Assembly: GCA_964617665.1 (NCBI GenBank) | Contig: CAZUAH010000244.1 | Location: 1-19,778 of the forward strand | Origin: JADHUC01 sp964617665 | GTDB taxonomy: Bacteria; Planctomycetota; Planctomycetia; Pirellulales; Pirellulaceae | Reading direction: 5' to 3' | DNA: 19,778 nucleotides | In this document: positions 7,323-14,679 of the stretch, in pieces | Layout: each line of letters begins with the position of its first letter | Position numbering within the stretch: position 1 is the first letter of the stretch | Translations under genes and position numbers: made by a program | The notes under the pieces: model-generated | The model's input: only the letters and a program-made list of their open reading frames with translations | Databases searched by the model: none | Told to the model about the DNA's origin: nothing

Positions 7323-8612
7323 ATGATCTGTCACCAACGGCCACCGTCTGTCGGGCGCGGGCGTGTACTTGATATTGGATTGGCATTCGTCACAACGATG
7401 ATTGCGGTGGCTAGCGTTTTTTCGCCGTCCATTGTGGGTGCGGCCGACGAAGGCAAGACCGCAGCTCACGCGCGTTTTCGAGAGGTAGTACCGTGGCTGC
7501 CGAAGGGAGTTTTGCCTGAGGGTGAGATCCTCGCGTTCGAGGAACATGCCCAGTTCGTCTATCTGGCTGGTCGACCGTCGGTATCTCAACATTCTTCTCA
7601 AGGTGATGATCGCGGGGGAGCTTGCATCAGATTGGTCTTCCTGCGTCCCGCGACCTTGATGATTGATGCTTGGCCCTTCGAGGCGAAACGGTGGGATAGG
7701 GGCGAGCTGACGGCCATGAGCACGGTCGAAGCGCCATCGATTTCCGGAAAGAGATCGAAACGGGCCCTTTGCGTATACCATGACCCGACGCAAGAAAAAG
7801 AACGAAGAGCTGTATCGATGCGCGTTGAAAACAACGTGTGTGACGTTGCGATCACGGAAGGTGATCGGACATTTGACCTTGTGCTTCCGTTAGACGTACG
7901 GAAGACCGCACGGATCTCCGTCAAACCGACCGATGGGGACACGATCCTCTTGAACCGGCGTTTGCCTGCAGGGGTCATGCCGTTCGGACAAGAAGGGATG
8001 CGGCTGATCGAGAGATGGGACTCTCGCTATCGAGCAGATTTCCGGCCGGCTTGGGACAAGGGCTTCCCTTCCAGTCATCTCAAAGCGGCGGTCGAAGGTG
8101 GCGTGATCAAGCCCGGGCGCGCGGTTGTGTTGGGTTGCGGCACGGGTACGAATGCCATCTATCTGGCGAAGAAGGGATTCGATGTGACGGCGATCGACAT
8201 CGCCCCTACCGCGCTGAATTTTGCCGAAGAGAAAGCAGAGAAGGCGGACGCGAAAGTCCGCTGGCTGCTGGCAAGTGTGCTCGCGCCGCCGGCGAACCTG
8301 AAGAAGTTCGACTTTATCTTCGACCGTGGTTGCTACCATGGTGTCCGCCGCAACAACGCCGAGGCGTATGTGAGGACCTTGGAGCGATTATCGCGGCCGG
8401 GCACGAACATCCTGATTCTCGCTGGCAACGCGAACGAAGAGCGCCACTATGGCCCGCCGCGGGTGAAAGAAGAGGAACTCCGCGGAGATTTTTCGTCGGC
8501 CTTCGATTTTGTTCGGCTCGACACCGTCCATTTCGACTCCGTCGACCCAAACCAAAAGGGAGCCCTCGCCTGGTTGGTTCTGCTCCGTCGGAAGGTGGAC
8601 AAAGAACACTGA
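7323..8612 (+). CDS. Exported class I SAM-dependent methyltransferase with N-terminal extra domain
   Basis: A 429-residue protein. AAGGAGGT at 7311-7318 fixes the start at 7323. An N-terminal signal-like segment (basic start, hydrophobic 18-40, possible cut after VGAA near 41) predicts export. Residues about 45-220 form a domain I do not recognise. Residues about 225-425 are a class I methyltransferase: motif I VVLGCGTGTNA (268-278), the acidic residue D292 in VTAIDI at the end of strand 2, then FDFIFDRGCYH (329-339), a pattern typical of thiopurine S-methyltransferase-like enzymes. The SAM-binding core looks intact, though the usual aspartate before the VL strand reads ASVL. A methyltransferase outside the cytoplasm is odd, because SAM is cytoplasmic; the signal may instead be a membrane anchor, or the cell plan may allow it. 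The substrate is unknown. The next gene also carries a methyltransferase-like fold, which suggests a link. Confidence 0.85.
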   Translation: MICHQRPPSVGRGRVLDIGLAFVTTMIAVASVFSPSIVGAADEGKTAAHARFREVVPWLPKGVLPEGEILAFEEHAQFVYLAGRPSVSQHSSQGDDRGGACIRLVFLRPATLMIDAWPFEAKRWDRGELTAMSTVEAPSISGKRSKRALCVYHDPTQEKERRAVSMRVENNVCDVAITEGDRTFDLVLPLDVRKTARISVKPTDGDTILLNRRLPAGVMPFGQEGMRLIERWDSRYRADFRPAWDKGFPSSHLKAAVEGGVIKPGRAVVLGCGTGTNAIYLAKKGFDVTAIDIAPTALNFAEEKAEKADAKVRWLLASVLAPPANLKKFDFIFDRGCYHGVRRNNAEAYVRTLERLSRPGTNILILAGNANEERHYGPPRVKEEELRGDFSSAFDFVRLDTVHFDSVDPNQKGALAWLVLLRRKVDKEH

Positions 8613-8647
8613 ACGTCGACCGCTGGCGACGGTATTAATCAGTGACT

Positions 8648-8804
8648 AGGATGTGCTCCAAGTCGCCTTGTGGACTGGTCTCCTGACCCATCCGACCGAA
8701 GGGATCCCCTGAGTCCTGGAGACCTGCGGTCTCGCGCGTCCCGTGGTCAGGAGACCGCGGGACAACTTTGTATCCATAATCATGGCCAGGATGTGCTCCA
8801 AGTC
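8648..8804. repeat. 17-bp direct repeat framing a structured intergenic element
   Basis: The 17-mer AGGATGTGCTCCAAGTC occurs exactly at 8648-8664 and again at 8788-8804, 140 bases apart. The 123 bases between them are rich in hairpins built from GGTCTC/GAGACC words. The layout resembles a small non-coding insertion with duplicated flanks, such as a miniature or REP-like element, or the scar of a larger one. No coding frame is evident. It fills most of the gap between the two methyltransferase-fold genes. Confidence 0.6.
8677..8763. repeat. Nested hairpin cluster with 12-bp inverted repeat
   Basis: GGTCTCCTGACC (8677-8688) and GGTCAGGAGACC (8745-8756) are perfect reverse complements. Between them GAGACC (8719-8724) and GGTCTC (8728-8733) form a small hairpin with loop TGC. 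The strongest local fold is 8738-8748 pairing with 8753-8763: eleven pairs including one T-G wobble, around the loop AGGA. No T-run follows, so it is not a standard terminator, though it could stabilise or end the upstream transcript. The alternative folds, long-range or local hairpins, are mutually exclusive. Confidence 0.6.
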
Positions 8805-8840
8805 CTAATCCCTCGGCTTCGTCAACTATGAGGTTTCCCC

Positions 8841-11800
8841 ATGAACGACGCTTTGACATCGAATTGGTACTGGGCGATGCGCGTAATCGCACTGGCGGTT
8901 TGCATCACCACATTGAGCTCTGTTTCTGCTCAGGATGATGCGCGCAGCATCCTGGATCAAACCAACGTTGCGGGCGGTTTGGCTGTCCAACTTGGCTGTG
9001 AAGACGTGAGTCTGTCCACCTCGCTTGGTGCCGACGAGCGGTTCATTGTTCACTGTCTGGACACGGATGCTGAGAACGTCCAGAGGGCAAGGATAAACAT
9101 CAAGGGTCAAGGGCTGTACGGCTTGGTCTCCGCCGATCACTTCGATGGGCGTAGGCTGCCCTACATCGACAATCTCGTAAATTTGCTCGTCTGCGAGGAT
9201 CTCGGTGATCTGCCGATGGACGAAGTTCTGCGCGTCCTATGTCCGGGAGGCGTCGCCTTTGTAAAAACGGACTCCCAATGGTCAAAGATCGTCAAGCCGT
9301 GGCCCGATGAAATCGACGAGTGGCCCCATTACCTGCACGACGCCCAGGGAACGATGGTCAGCTCTGACCAGATCGTTGGACTCCCGCGGCGGCTTCAGTG
9401 GATCGGCGGCCCCAAGTGGATGCGGAACCACGATTTCATGGCCAGCCTCAGCGGTATGGTGTCGGCTGGCGGCCGGGTTTTCTATATCGTCGACGAGGGG
9501 TTGAGAAACCACATTTACATGCCCGCTCGCTGGACGGTCGTTGCTCGCGACGCGTTCAACGGCAAGATCCTTTGGAAACGGAGGATCGACTCATGGTTCC
9601 CCCACACGATTCCTTTCAAGAGTGGACCAGGGGAACTTCCAAGAAGAATCGTTGCCGAAGCCGATCGCGTCTACGTCACTCTGAGTATCAACGGCCCGCT
9701 TTCCGTTCTTGACGCCGCGACGGGCAAGACGGTTCAGACCTATGAACAGACCAAGGCGGCCGAAGAGATCGTCTCGTCCGATGGCGTGCTGTACCTTTTG
9801 GTCGATCCCGACAAGGGGCCATTCCCCTACCGGCACGCTTCCGACAATCGGGGCCAAGAGCGCGATCGCGTTAACCGAGAGTTTGGCTGGTCGAAGGAGA
9901 GCCCAGATCGGGTCGTAATGGCCGTGTCGGCAGACTCCGGCGAAACAGTCTGGAGGCACAAGGGCAATGTCGCAACGCTGACGCTCGCTCTCGACGAAAC
10001 CCGTGTCTTTTTCTACAACGGCGAAAGTATCGTTGCATTGGATCGGCGAGACGGCCGGAGACTTTGGGAATCAGAGCCGGCCGGCAACTCCACGACGTCT
10101 GCGACCGGCTACGCACCCAGGCTCATGGTAGGTGACGACGTCGTCATCCTCTCCACAAAGGGCCGAATCAAGGGTGGACGTTTGGTGGGCGTGTCGGCTG
10201 AAGACGGCAAGGTCCTCTGGCGATCAGATCAGCTTGGATCCGGCCATTTCTCACCTGAGGACCTGTATTTGATCAACGGTGTTGTCTGGACGGCCCAAAC
10301 GGGCAAAAGCCAAACCGCCGGGACCCATTTTCAGGCCATTGATGCGAAAACGGGAGAAACAGAACACGACTTCGTTGCCGAGAATTTGGAAGTCTTCTTC
10401 ATGCACCAGCGCTGCTACCCAGGCCGCGCCACCGAGCGTTACATCATGACGTCCGGCACTGGAACGGAGTTCCTCGAACTGGGCACAAAGCACTGCGAAC
10501 TGCATCACTGGCTTCGCGGCGCTTGCATCTACGGCTTGATGCCCGCCAACGGACTGTTGTACAAGACTCCCGACTCGTGCGCGTGTTACTATCAGTCGAA
10601 ACTCCACCATCTGTGCGCGCTGGCACCACCCAAGAAGGAAAGCCGAACACCCGGAGCCGCGTCGCCAAAACGCCTGTGGAAAGGTCCCGCGTACGAAGCA
10701 ATTGCAGGTTCAAACCTTCAGACCAAGGCCTCCAAGCTCCAGCCTCGCGGTGACTGGCCTACGTATCGAAGCGACAACGCGCGAAGTGGCGCAACAGATA
10801 ACGCCGTAGCGACCGACGTACAGACTCGATGGAAGGCGAACATTGGCGGCAAGCTGAGCGCGATGACGGCCGGTGCTGGGAAGATCTTCGTCGCTGCCGT
10901 CGACCAGCACACGATCCATGCTCTGGATGCCGATTCCGGCGCGGCCGTCTGGACATACACATCGGGCGGGCGCATCGACAGCCCGCCGACAGTTGTCGGT
11001 GAACTCGTCCTCTTCGGTTGTGCCGACGGCTGGGTGTATTGCCTTACATCCTCCGACGGTGACCTCGTGTGGCGATATCACGCAGCGCCGGCTGACGACA
11101 AACTTGTGTCATATGGGCAGATCGAATCCGTCTGGCCCCTTTCGGGCAGCGTCTTGGTGCGCGACGGTGTGGCGTATTGCCTGGCAGGCCGCAGCCTGTT
11201 CGTCGACGGCGGGTTACGCCTGATTCGTCTGAACTGCGTTACCGGCGATCTTCTCTCAGAGACCGTCATGGACGACAAGGATCCACAGAGTGGTGAGAAC
11301 GTTCAGACCCTGATGGCGGGCAAGGCCGTGCCGGTGGCCAACGCCGACCTGCTCTCATGCGACGAGAATCGCATCTACATGGCGGCCCAGCAGTTCGATC
11401 TCGCTGGCAATCGGCTCGACCTGGAGATTGTCCGGGGCAAAGAACGGGAACAAGCGGGCGAAGGGCGGCATTTGTTCTGCCCCACGGGCTTTCTAGACGA
11501 CGCATGGTTCCATCGTTCTTATTGGATCTACGGCAGAAACGCCGGTGAAGGGCACGGAGAGTATCCTGTGCCCAGGAGCCACACGCCGTGCGGCCGGATC
11601 ATGGTTTTCGACGATACGAACGTGTACGGCCTGATGTCGGAGAACCTCGGCAATAACATCAACCCACGACAGTCTTACACGCTGTATGCAGCGAAGAAGG
11701 AAGCGCCAATTACCCAGCAGCCTGCCTCTGATGCTGATGCGACCCGTCGCGGCGCCAGGCGGAAGGCCGCCAAACGTAGCGTCCCGTATCTCTGGCAGAT

Positions 11801-12125
11801 GAAGCAGTCCGGCATTCTGGCCAACGCCATGGTCCTCGCCGACAGGAACCTGTTCATGGCCGGGCCGCCCGACGTTGCCAACGAGGAGAATACGTTTGGC
11901 TTCGTCTACAGTGGCGACGACGAGATCCACCGACAGATGCAAGCCCAGGAAGACGCCTGGCTTGGCAAACAAGGCGGCGTGCTCACGGTCGTCTCCGCTG
12001 GCACAGGCGAAAAACTCTCGGAAAAAGGAATCACCGCCATCCCAGTCTGGGACGGCATGATAGCAGCTGGCGGACGACTGTACATGTCGTTGCAGGACGG
12101 GACAGTAGTTTGTTTGGGCGAATGA
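8841..12125 (+). CDS. Exported PQQ-like beta-propeller protein with N-terminal degenerate methyltransferase-like domain
   Basis: A 1094-residue protein. GAGGT at 8830-8834 supports the ATG at 8841; a second ATG at 8877 would give a shorter signal peptide. The Sec signal (hydrophobic 14-30) is likely cut after VSA. Residues about 33-145 follow the class I methyltransferase fold order: AVQLGCEDV (48-56) where the SAM loop should be, HCLDTDAENV (71-80) with the acidic end of strand 2, then DEVLRVLCPGGVAFVK (127-142). The glycine loop GCGxG reads GCEDV, so SAM binding is doubtful. From about residue 150 onward PQQ-like propeller repeats dominate, for instance VSAEDGKVLW and LDADSGAAVW, with a second block opening at GDWPTYRSDN. 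This fusion is a known planctomycete type often labelled BamB-like, but it is not a lipoprotein BamB. Its role is unknown; a periplasmic scaffold or redox-sensor role is possible. No haem CxxCH motif is present. Confidence 0.85.
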   Translation: MNDALTSNWYWAMRVIALAVCITTLSSVSAQDDARSILDQTNVAGGLAVQLGCEDVSLSTSLGADERFIVHCLDTDAENVQRARINIKGQGLYGLVSADHFDGRRLPYIDNLVNLLVCEDLGDLPMDEVLRVLCPGGVAFVKTDSQWSKIVKPWPDEIDEWPHYLHDAQGTMVSSDQIVGLPRRLQWIGGPKWMRNHDFMASLSGMVSAGGRVFYIVDEGLRNHIYMPARWTVVARDAFNGKILWKRRIDSWFPHTIPFKSGPGELPRRIVAEADRVYVTLSINGPLSVLDAATGKTVQTYEQTKAAEEIVSSDGVLYLLVDPDKGPFPYRHASDNRGQERDRVNREFGWSKESPDRVVMAVSADSGETVWRHKGNVATLTLALDETRVFFYNGESIVALDRRDGRRLWESEPAGNSTTSATGYAPRLMVGDDVVILSTKGRIKGGRLVGVSAEDGKVLWRSDQLGSGHFSPEDLYLINGVVWTAQTGKSQTAGTHFQAIDAKTGETEHDFVAENLEVFFMHQRCYPGRATERYIMTSGTGTEFLELGTKHCELHHWLRGACIYGLMPANGLLYKTPDSCACYYQSKLHHLCALAPPKKESRTPGAASPKRLWKGPAYEAIAGSNLQTKASKLQPRGDWPTYRSDNARSGATDNAVATDVQTRWKANIGGKLSAMTAGAGKIFVAAVDQHTIHALDADSGAAVWTYTSGGRIDSPPTVVGELVLFGCADGWVYCLTSSDGDLVWRYHAAPADDKLVSYGQIESVWPLSGSVLVRDGVAYCLAGRSLFVDGGLRLIRLNCVTGDLLSETVMDDKDPQSGENVQTLMAGKAVPVANADLLSCDENRIYMAAQQFDLAGNRLDLEIVRGKEREQAGEGRHLFCPTGFLDDAWFHRSYWIYGRNAGEGHGEYPVPRSHTPCGRIMVFDDTNVYGLMSENLGNNINPRQSYTLYAAKKEAPITQQPASDADATRRGARRKAAKRSVPYLWQMKQSGILANAMVLADRNLFMAGPPDVANEENTFGFVYSGDDEIHRQMQAQEDAWLGKQGGVLTVVSAGTGEKLSEKGITAIPVWDGMIAAGGRLYMSLQDGTVVCLGE

Positions 12126-12271
12126 GCGAGCTCCTCAGTACACCGAAACGCGACGCTCTGTTCGATATCGAGAAGGGTTCAGCCGAACACACGACCTCTC
12201 AACGACACTGCAGACAATGACCGAGGCAATGAAGGACGAGTTGAAGAACCCTAGATTGAAAGGAAGACCGC

Positions 12272-13198
12272 ATGATGAAGCGCAGCATCTGGATCAGCTT
12301 GGTTCTGGTGGCCACAATCGGGCTCTCGGTTTCGGCCGGGGAAGCGAAGAAGAGGCAAGCAAGAAAGAGACAACCTAAGACGATCGTTGCGGGGGCTCCG
12401 GCCTTTGAAGGGGCTCAGACCGAACTCTACAAGACCATCGGTGACGTGAAGCTCTACCTCCACATCATCAGGCCCGATGGGTTCAATGCCTCGGACAAAC
12501 GACCGGCCGTCGTTTTCTTTTTCGGCGGCGGATGGAGCGGCGGTTCGCCCAAGCAGTTTCAAGAACATTGCCGTTACCTGGCCTCGCGAGGCATGGTGGC
12601 CATGGCAGCCGACTATCGCGTGAAGAGTCGCAACGGCACGTCGCCCCGCGAGTGCGTCCAGGACGGCAAGTCGGCCGTCCGCTGGCTTCGCACCAATGCC
12701 GTGCGGTTGGGGATCGACCCCGACCGGATCGCCGCAGGCGGAGGCTCGGCCGGAGGACACGTGGCCGCGGCTACGGGCACACTCGATGGGCTGAATGAGC
12801 CGGGCGAAGACACCTCGGTCAGCGCCAAGCCCAACGTGCTGGTCCTCTTCAACCCCGTCTACGACAACGGGCCCGACGGCTACGGCTACGACCGAGTGAA
12901 GGAATACTATCGAGAGATCTCGCCTCTGGACAACATCAAGCCGGGCGCCCCACCGACCATCGTCTTCCTGGGCACCAAAGACAAGCTCATTCCCGTGGCC
13001 ACGGCCGAGGAGTACGAATCCAAGATGAAAACCGCCGGCAGCCGCTGCGACACCCATCTCTACGAAGGCCAGCCCCACGGCTTCTTCAACTACGGCCGAG
13101 ACGGCGGCCGCTGCTACCGCGACACCGTCCACAAGATGGACAAGTTCCTCGCCTCCCTCGGCTACGTCGAAGGCCAGCCGACGATCCCGGTGGAGTGA
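12272..13198 (+). CDS. Secreted alpha/beta hydrolase, esterase of the BD-FAE / fold-3 type
   Basis: A 308-residue protein starting with ATGATG; AGGAAG at 12261-12266 favours the first ATG. The Sec signal (residues 5-22) is followed by a basic linker (KKRQARKRQPK, 26-36). The alpha/beta-hydrolase triad is visible: nucleophile S159 in GGGSAGG, D237 in GTKDK and H269 in GQPHGFF. The oxyanion-hole segment reads FFFGGGWSGG (82-91), with phenylalanine where many esterases have the histidine of HGGG. Relatives act on ester groups of plant polysaccharides (acetyl or feruloyl esters), which would fit the neighbouring glycan enzymes, but the substrate here is inferred. The gene stands alone on the plus strand after a 146-base gap in which I see no clear promoter, and it is convergent with the oxidoreductase, 64 bases apart. 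Coding here and in the next gene looks more G+C-rich than in the HD-HSP90 gene, by eye only. Confidence 0.88.
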   Translation: MMKRSIWISLVLVATIGLSVSAGEAKKRQARKRQPKTIVAGAPAFEGAQTELYKTIGDVKLYLHIIRPDGFNASDKRPAVVFFFGGGWSGGSPKQFQEHCRYLASRGMVAMAADYRVKSRNGTSPRECVQDGKSAVRWLRTNAVRLGIDPDRIAAGGGSAGGHVAAATGTLDGLNEPGEDTSVSAKPNVLVLFNPVYDNGPDGYGYDRVKEYYREISPLDNIKPGAPPTIVFLGTKDKLIPVATAEEYESKMKTAGSRCDTHLYEGQPHGFFNYGRDGGRCYRDTVHKMDKFLASLGYVEGQPTIPVE

Positions 13199-13262
13199 TC
13201 GTACCACGGAGAGGCTTACTCCACACACCACTGAATCGACTACGCTCGGCAAGTGCGACGGC

Positions 13263-14624
13263 TTACACTTCCGCCGGTAACGCAAATGGTTCGCGGTAAT
13301 CGCGGGTCAACAACCGGCAGGCGGTTTCGTCGTCGATGAAACGCTCGGTGGCGGGATCGAACTTGAGCGTCCGCTCGGTCTGGTAGGCGATGTTGCCCAG
13401 GTAGCAGAGGCTCGAGGAAAGGTGTCCTTCGACGACGTCGGACGCGAGACGTGCGGAGTCGCGGGAGCGGACGGCCTTGATCCAGTTCTCAAAATGCGGA
13501 TCGTTCATCAGCGTGGGAGGCTCGCCATTGGTGCTCGGCCCCGGTTCGTGTTTGCGACCCAGGAAGGTGTAGTAGTTGCTGAAGTCGGGCACGATCATGT
13601 AGCCTTCCGAGCCGAGGAAGATCGCCCCCACCAAGTCGCGGTGATTGATCCATGGGTACGTGGTCCCCATGCCGGATTCGGGATTGGCGAAACCGGTGCG
13701 GGTTTCGAAGGTGACCATCACCTTGGGGTCGTCGAATCTATAGGCGACGGCCAATTCGTTGGGGTGAGTCTCATCGCAGGTCGGCCGGGAATAGTTCCCG
13801 CCCATGGCTTGGATCATGGTAGGATGCTGCGTGAGTTTCAGGCCCCAGCGGATCATGTCGAGTTGATGCACGCCCTGGGCGCCAAGTTGGCCGTTGCCGT
13901 ATTCTTTGACAAATCGCCACCGCGGGCTGAAGGCTAACGTATTAAACGATTTCTCCTGCGCTGGTCCCTGCCAAAGATCCCAGTTGAGTCCTTTCGGTAC
14001 CGGGCCGAATTCGTTCTTGCCGGCCGCTCGATACTTGTACGCGATGGCTCGAGCCATGTAGACTTGGCCGATGACACCTCCGTGCAGTTTTTCGATTCCC
14101 TCGCGCACCCCGGCGCTCGACCGGGCCTGCGTACCGTGCTGTACGATCCGCCGGTACTTCCGTGCGGCGTCGACCATCATTCGACTCTCAGTAACGTTGT
14201 GGGCGCCGACCTTTTCCAAGTAAACGTCTTTTCCCGCCCGGCAAGCCCAAATTGTTTGCAGGGCGTGCCAGTGGTCGGGCGTGGCGATACTCACGGCGTC
14301 GATCGAGTCGTCTTCCAGCAACTCTCGGTAGTCGACGTAGGTGTCCGGTCGACGTCCGGAACTCTTCTCGCACTCCGCAGCTCGCCGGTCCAGCACGTTG
14401 TCGTACACGTCGCACAGCGCGGCGACTTCCACGTCCTTGTCGCGGAGCTTCTGAAGCGAGCGTATGTGTCCGCCGCCGCGTCCACGGACACCGACCACTG
14501 CCACGCGAATTCTGTCCGCGGCGGACGCCCGGTTTTCGGCTATGGCGGGCACGGCAACCAGCGTGGCGCCCGCTGCGGCCGACGACGAGAGGAAGCAGCG
14601 TCTGGTTTTTCTGGGACTGCTCAT
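13263..14624 (-). CDS. Tat-exported Gfo/Idh/MocA family oxidoreductase
   Basis: A 453-residue protein with a twin-arginine signal (TRRCFLSSSAAAGA, 7-20), so exported folded, presumably with its nicotinamide cofactor bound. The Rossmann domain starts with VAVVGVRGRGGGH (41-53). The family catalytic region reads YLEKVG (135-140), keeping lysine K138 of the EKP motif but with valine for proline. The C-terminal domain has GNGQLGAQGVHQLD (243-256), with H253 in the position of the usual catalytic histidine. Members oxidise, reduce or epimerise sugars and cyclitols; exported members are abundant in planctomycetes and some relatives act as glycosidases by an NAD-dependent oxidation route, so that is an option here. 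AAGGAG at 14631-14636 sits 6 bases before the ATG. It is 55 bases downstream of the BNR/sialidase-like gene on the same strand, probably in one transcription unit. Confidence 0.92.
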   Translation of the reverse strand: MSSPRKTRRCFLSSSAAAGATLVAVPAIAENRASAADRIRVAVVGVRGRGGGHIRSLQKLRDKDVEVAALCDVYDNVLDRRAAECEKSSGRRPDTYVDYRELLEDDSIDAVSIATPDHWHALQTIWACRAGKDVYLEKVGAHNVTESRMMVDAARKYRRIVQHGTQARSSAGVREGIEKLHGGVIGQVYMARAIAYKYRAAGKNEFGPVPKGLNWDLWQGPAQEKSFNTLAFSPRWRFVKEYGNGQLGAQGVHQLDMIRWGLKLTQHPTMIQAMGGNYSRPTCDETHPNELAVAYRFDDPKVMVTFETRTGFANPESGMGTTYPWINHRDLVGAIFLGSEGYMIVPDFSNYYTFLGRKHEPGPSTNGEPPTLMNDPHFENWIKAVRSRDSARLASDVVEGHLSSSLCYLGNIAYQTERTLKFDPATERFIDDETACRLLTRDYREPFALPAEV

Positions 14625-14679
14625 GATTATCTCCTTCTACGGCCCACAGCCTCCCTGCCGTGACCAAAGCCGATTGCGC

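Noticed and set aside
7011..7793. Minus-strand open frame of 260 codons across the divergent spacer into the methyltransferase gene
   Set aside because: Covers the promoter of the HD-HSP90 gene and the signal peptide region of the methyltransferase; Arg/Ser/Pro-rich translation without any domain.
8614..8631. Possible terminator hairpin CGTCG / CGACG just after the methyltransferase stop
   Set aside because: Only five pairs with an eight-base loop and no T-run; weaker than the structures downstream.
8841..12125. Cytochrome c or quinoprotein dehydrogenase identity for the 1094-residue propeller protein
   Set aside because: No CxxCH haem motif and no clear PQQ-ligand set; only the propeller repeat pattern is supported.
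12126..12271. Small open frame beginning MTEAMKDELK that runs into the esterase gene
   Set aside because: Overlaps the esterase start region in another frame, no ribosome binding site, no recognisable product.
12251..13285. Long minus-strand open frame (344 codons) opposite the alpha/beta hydrolase gene
   Set aside because: It is a low-complexity Val/Ala/Gly-rich mirror of a well-supported gene with an intact catalytic triad and signal peptide; no domain is recognisable.
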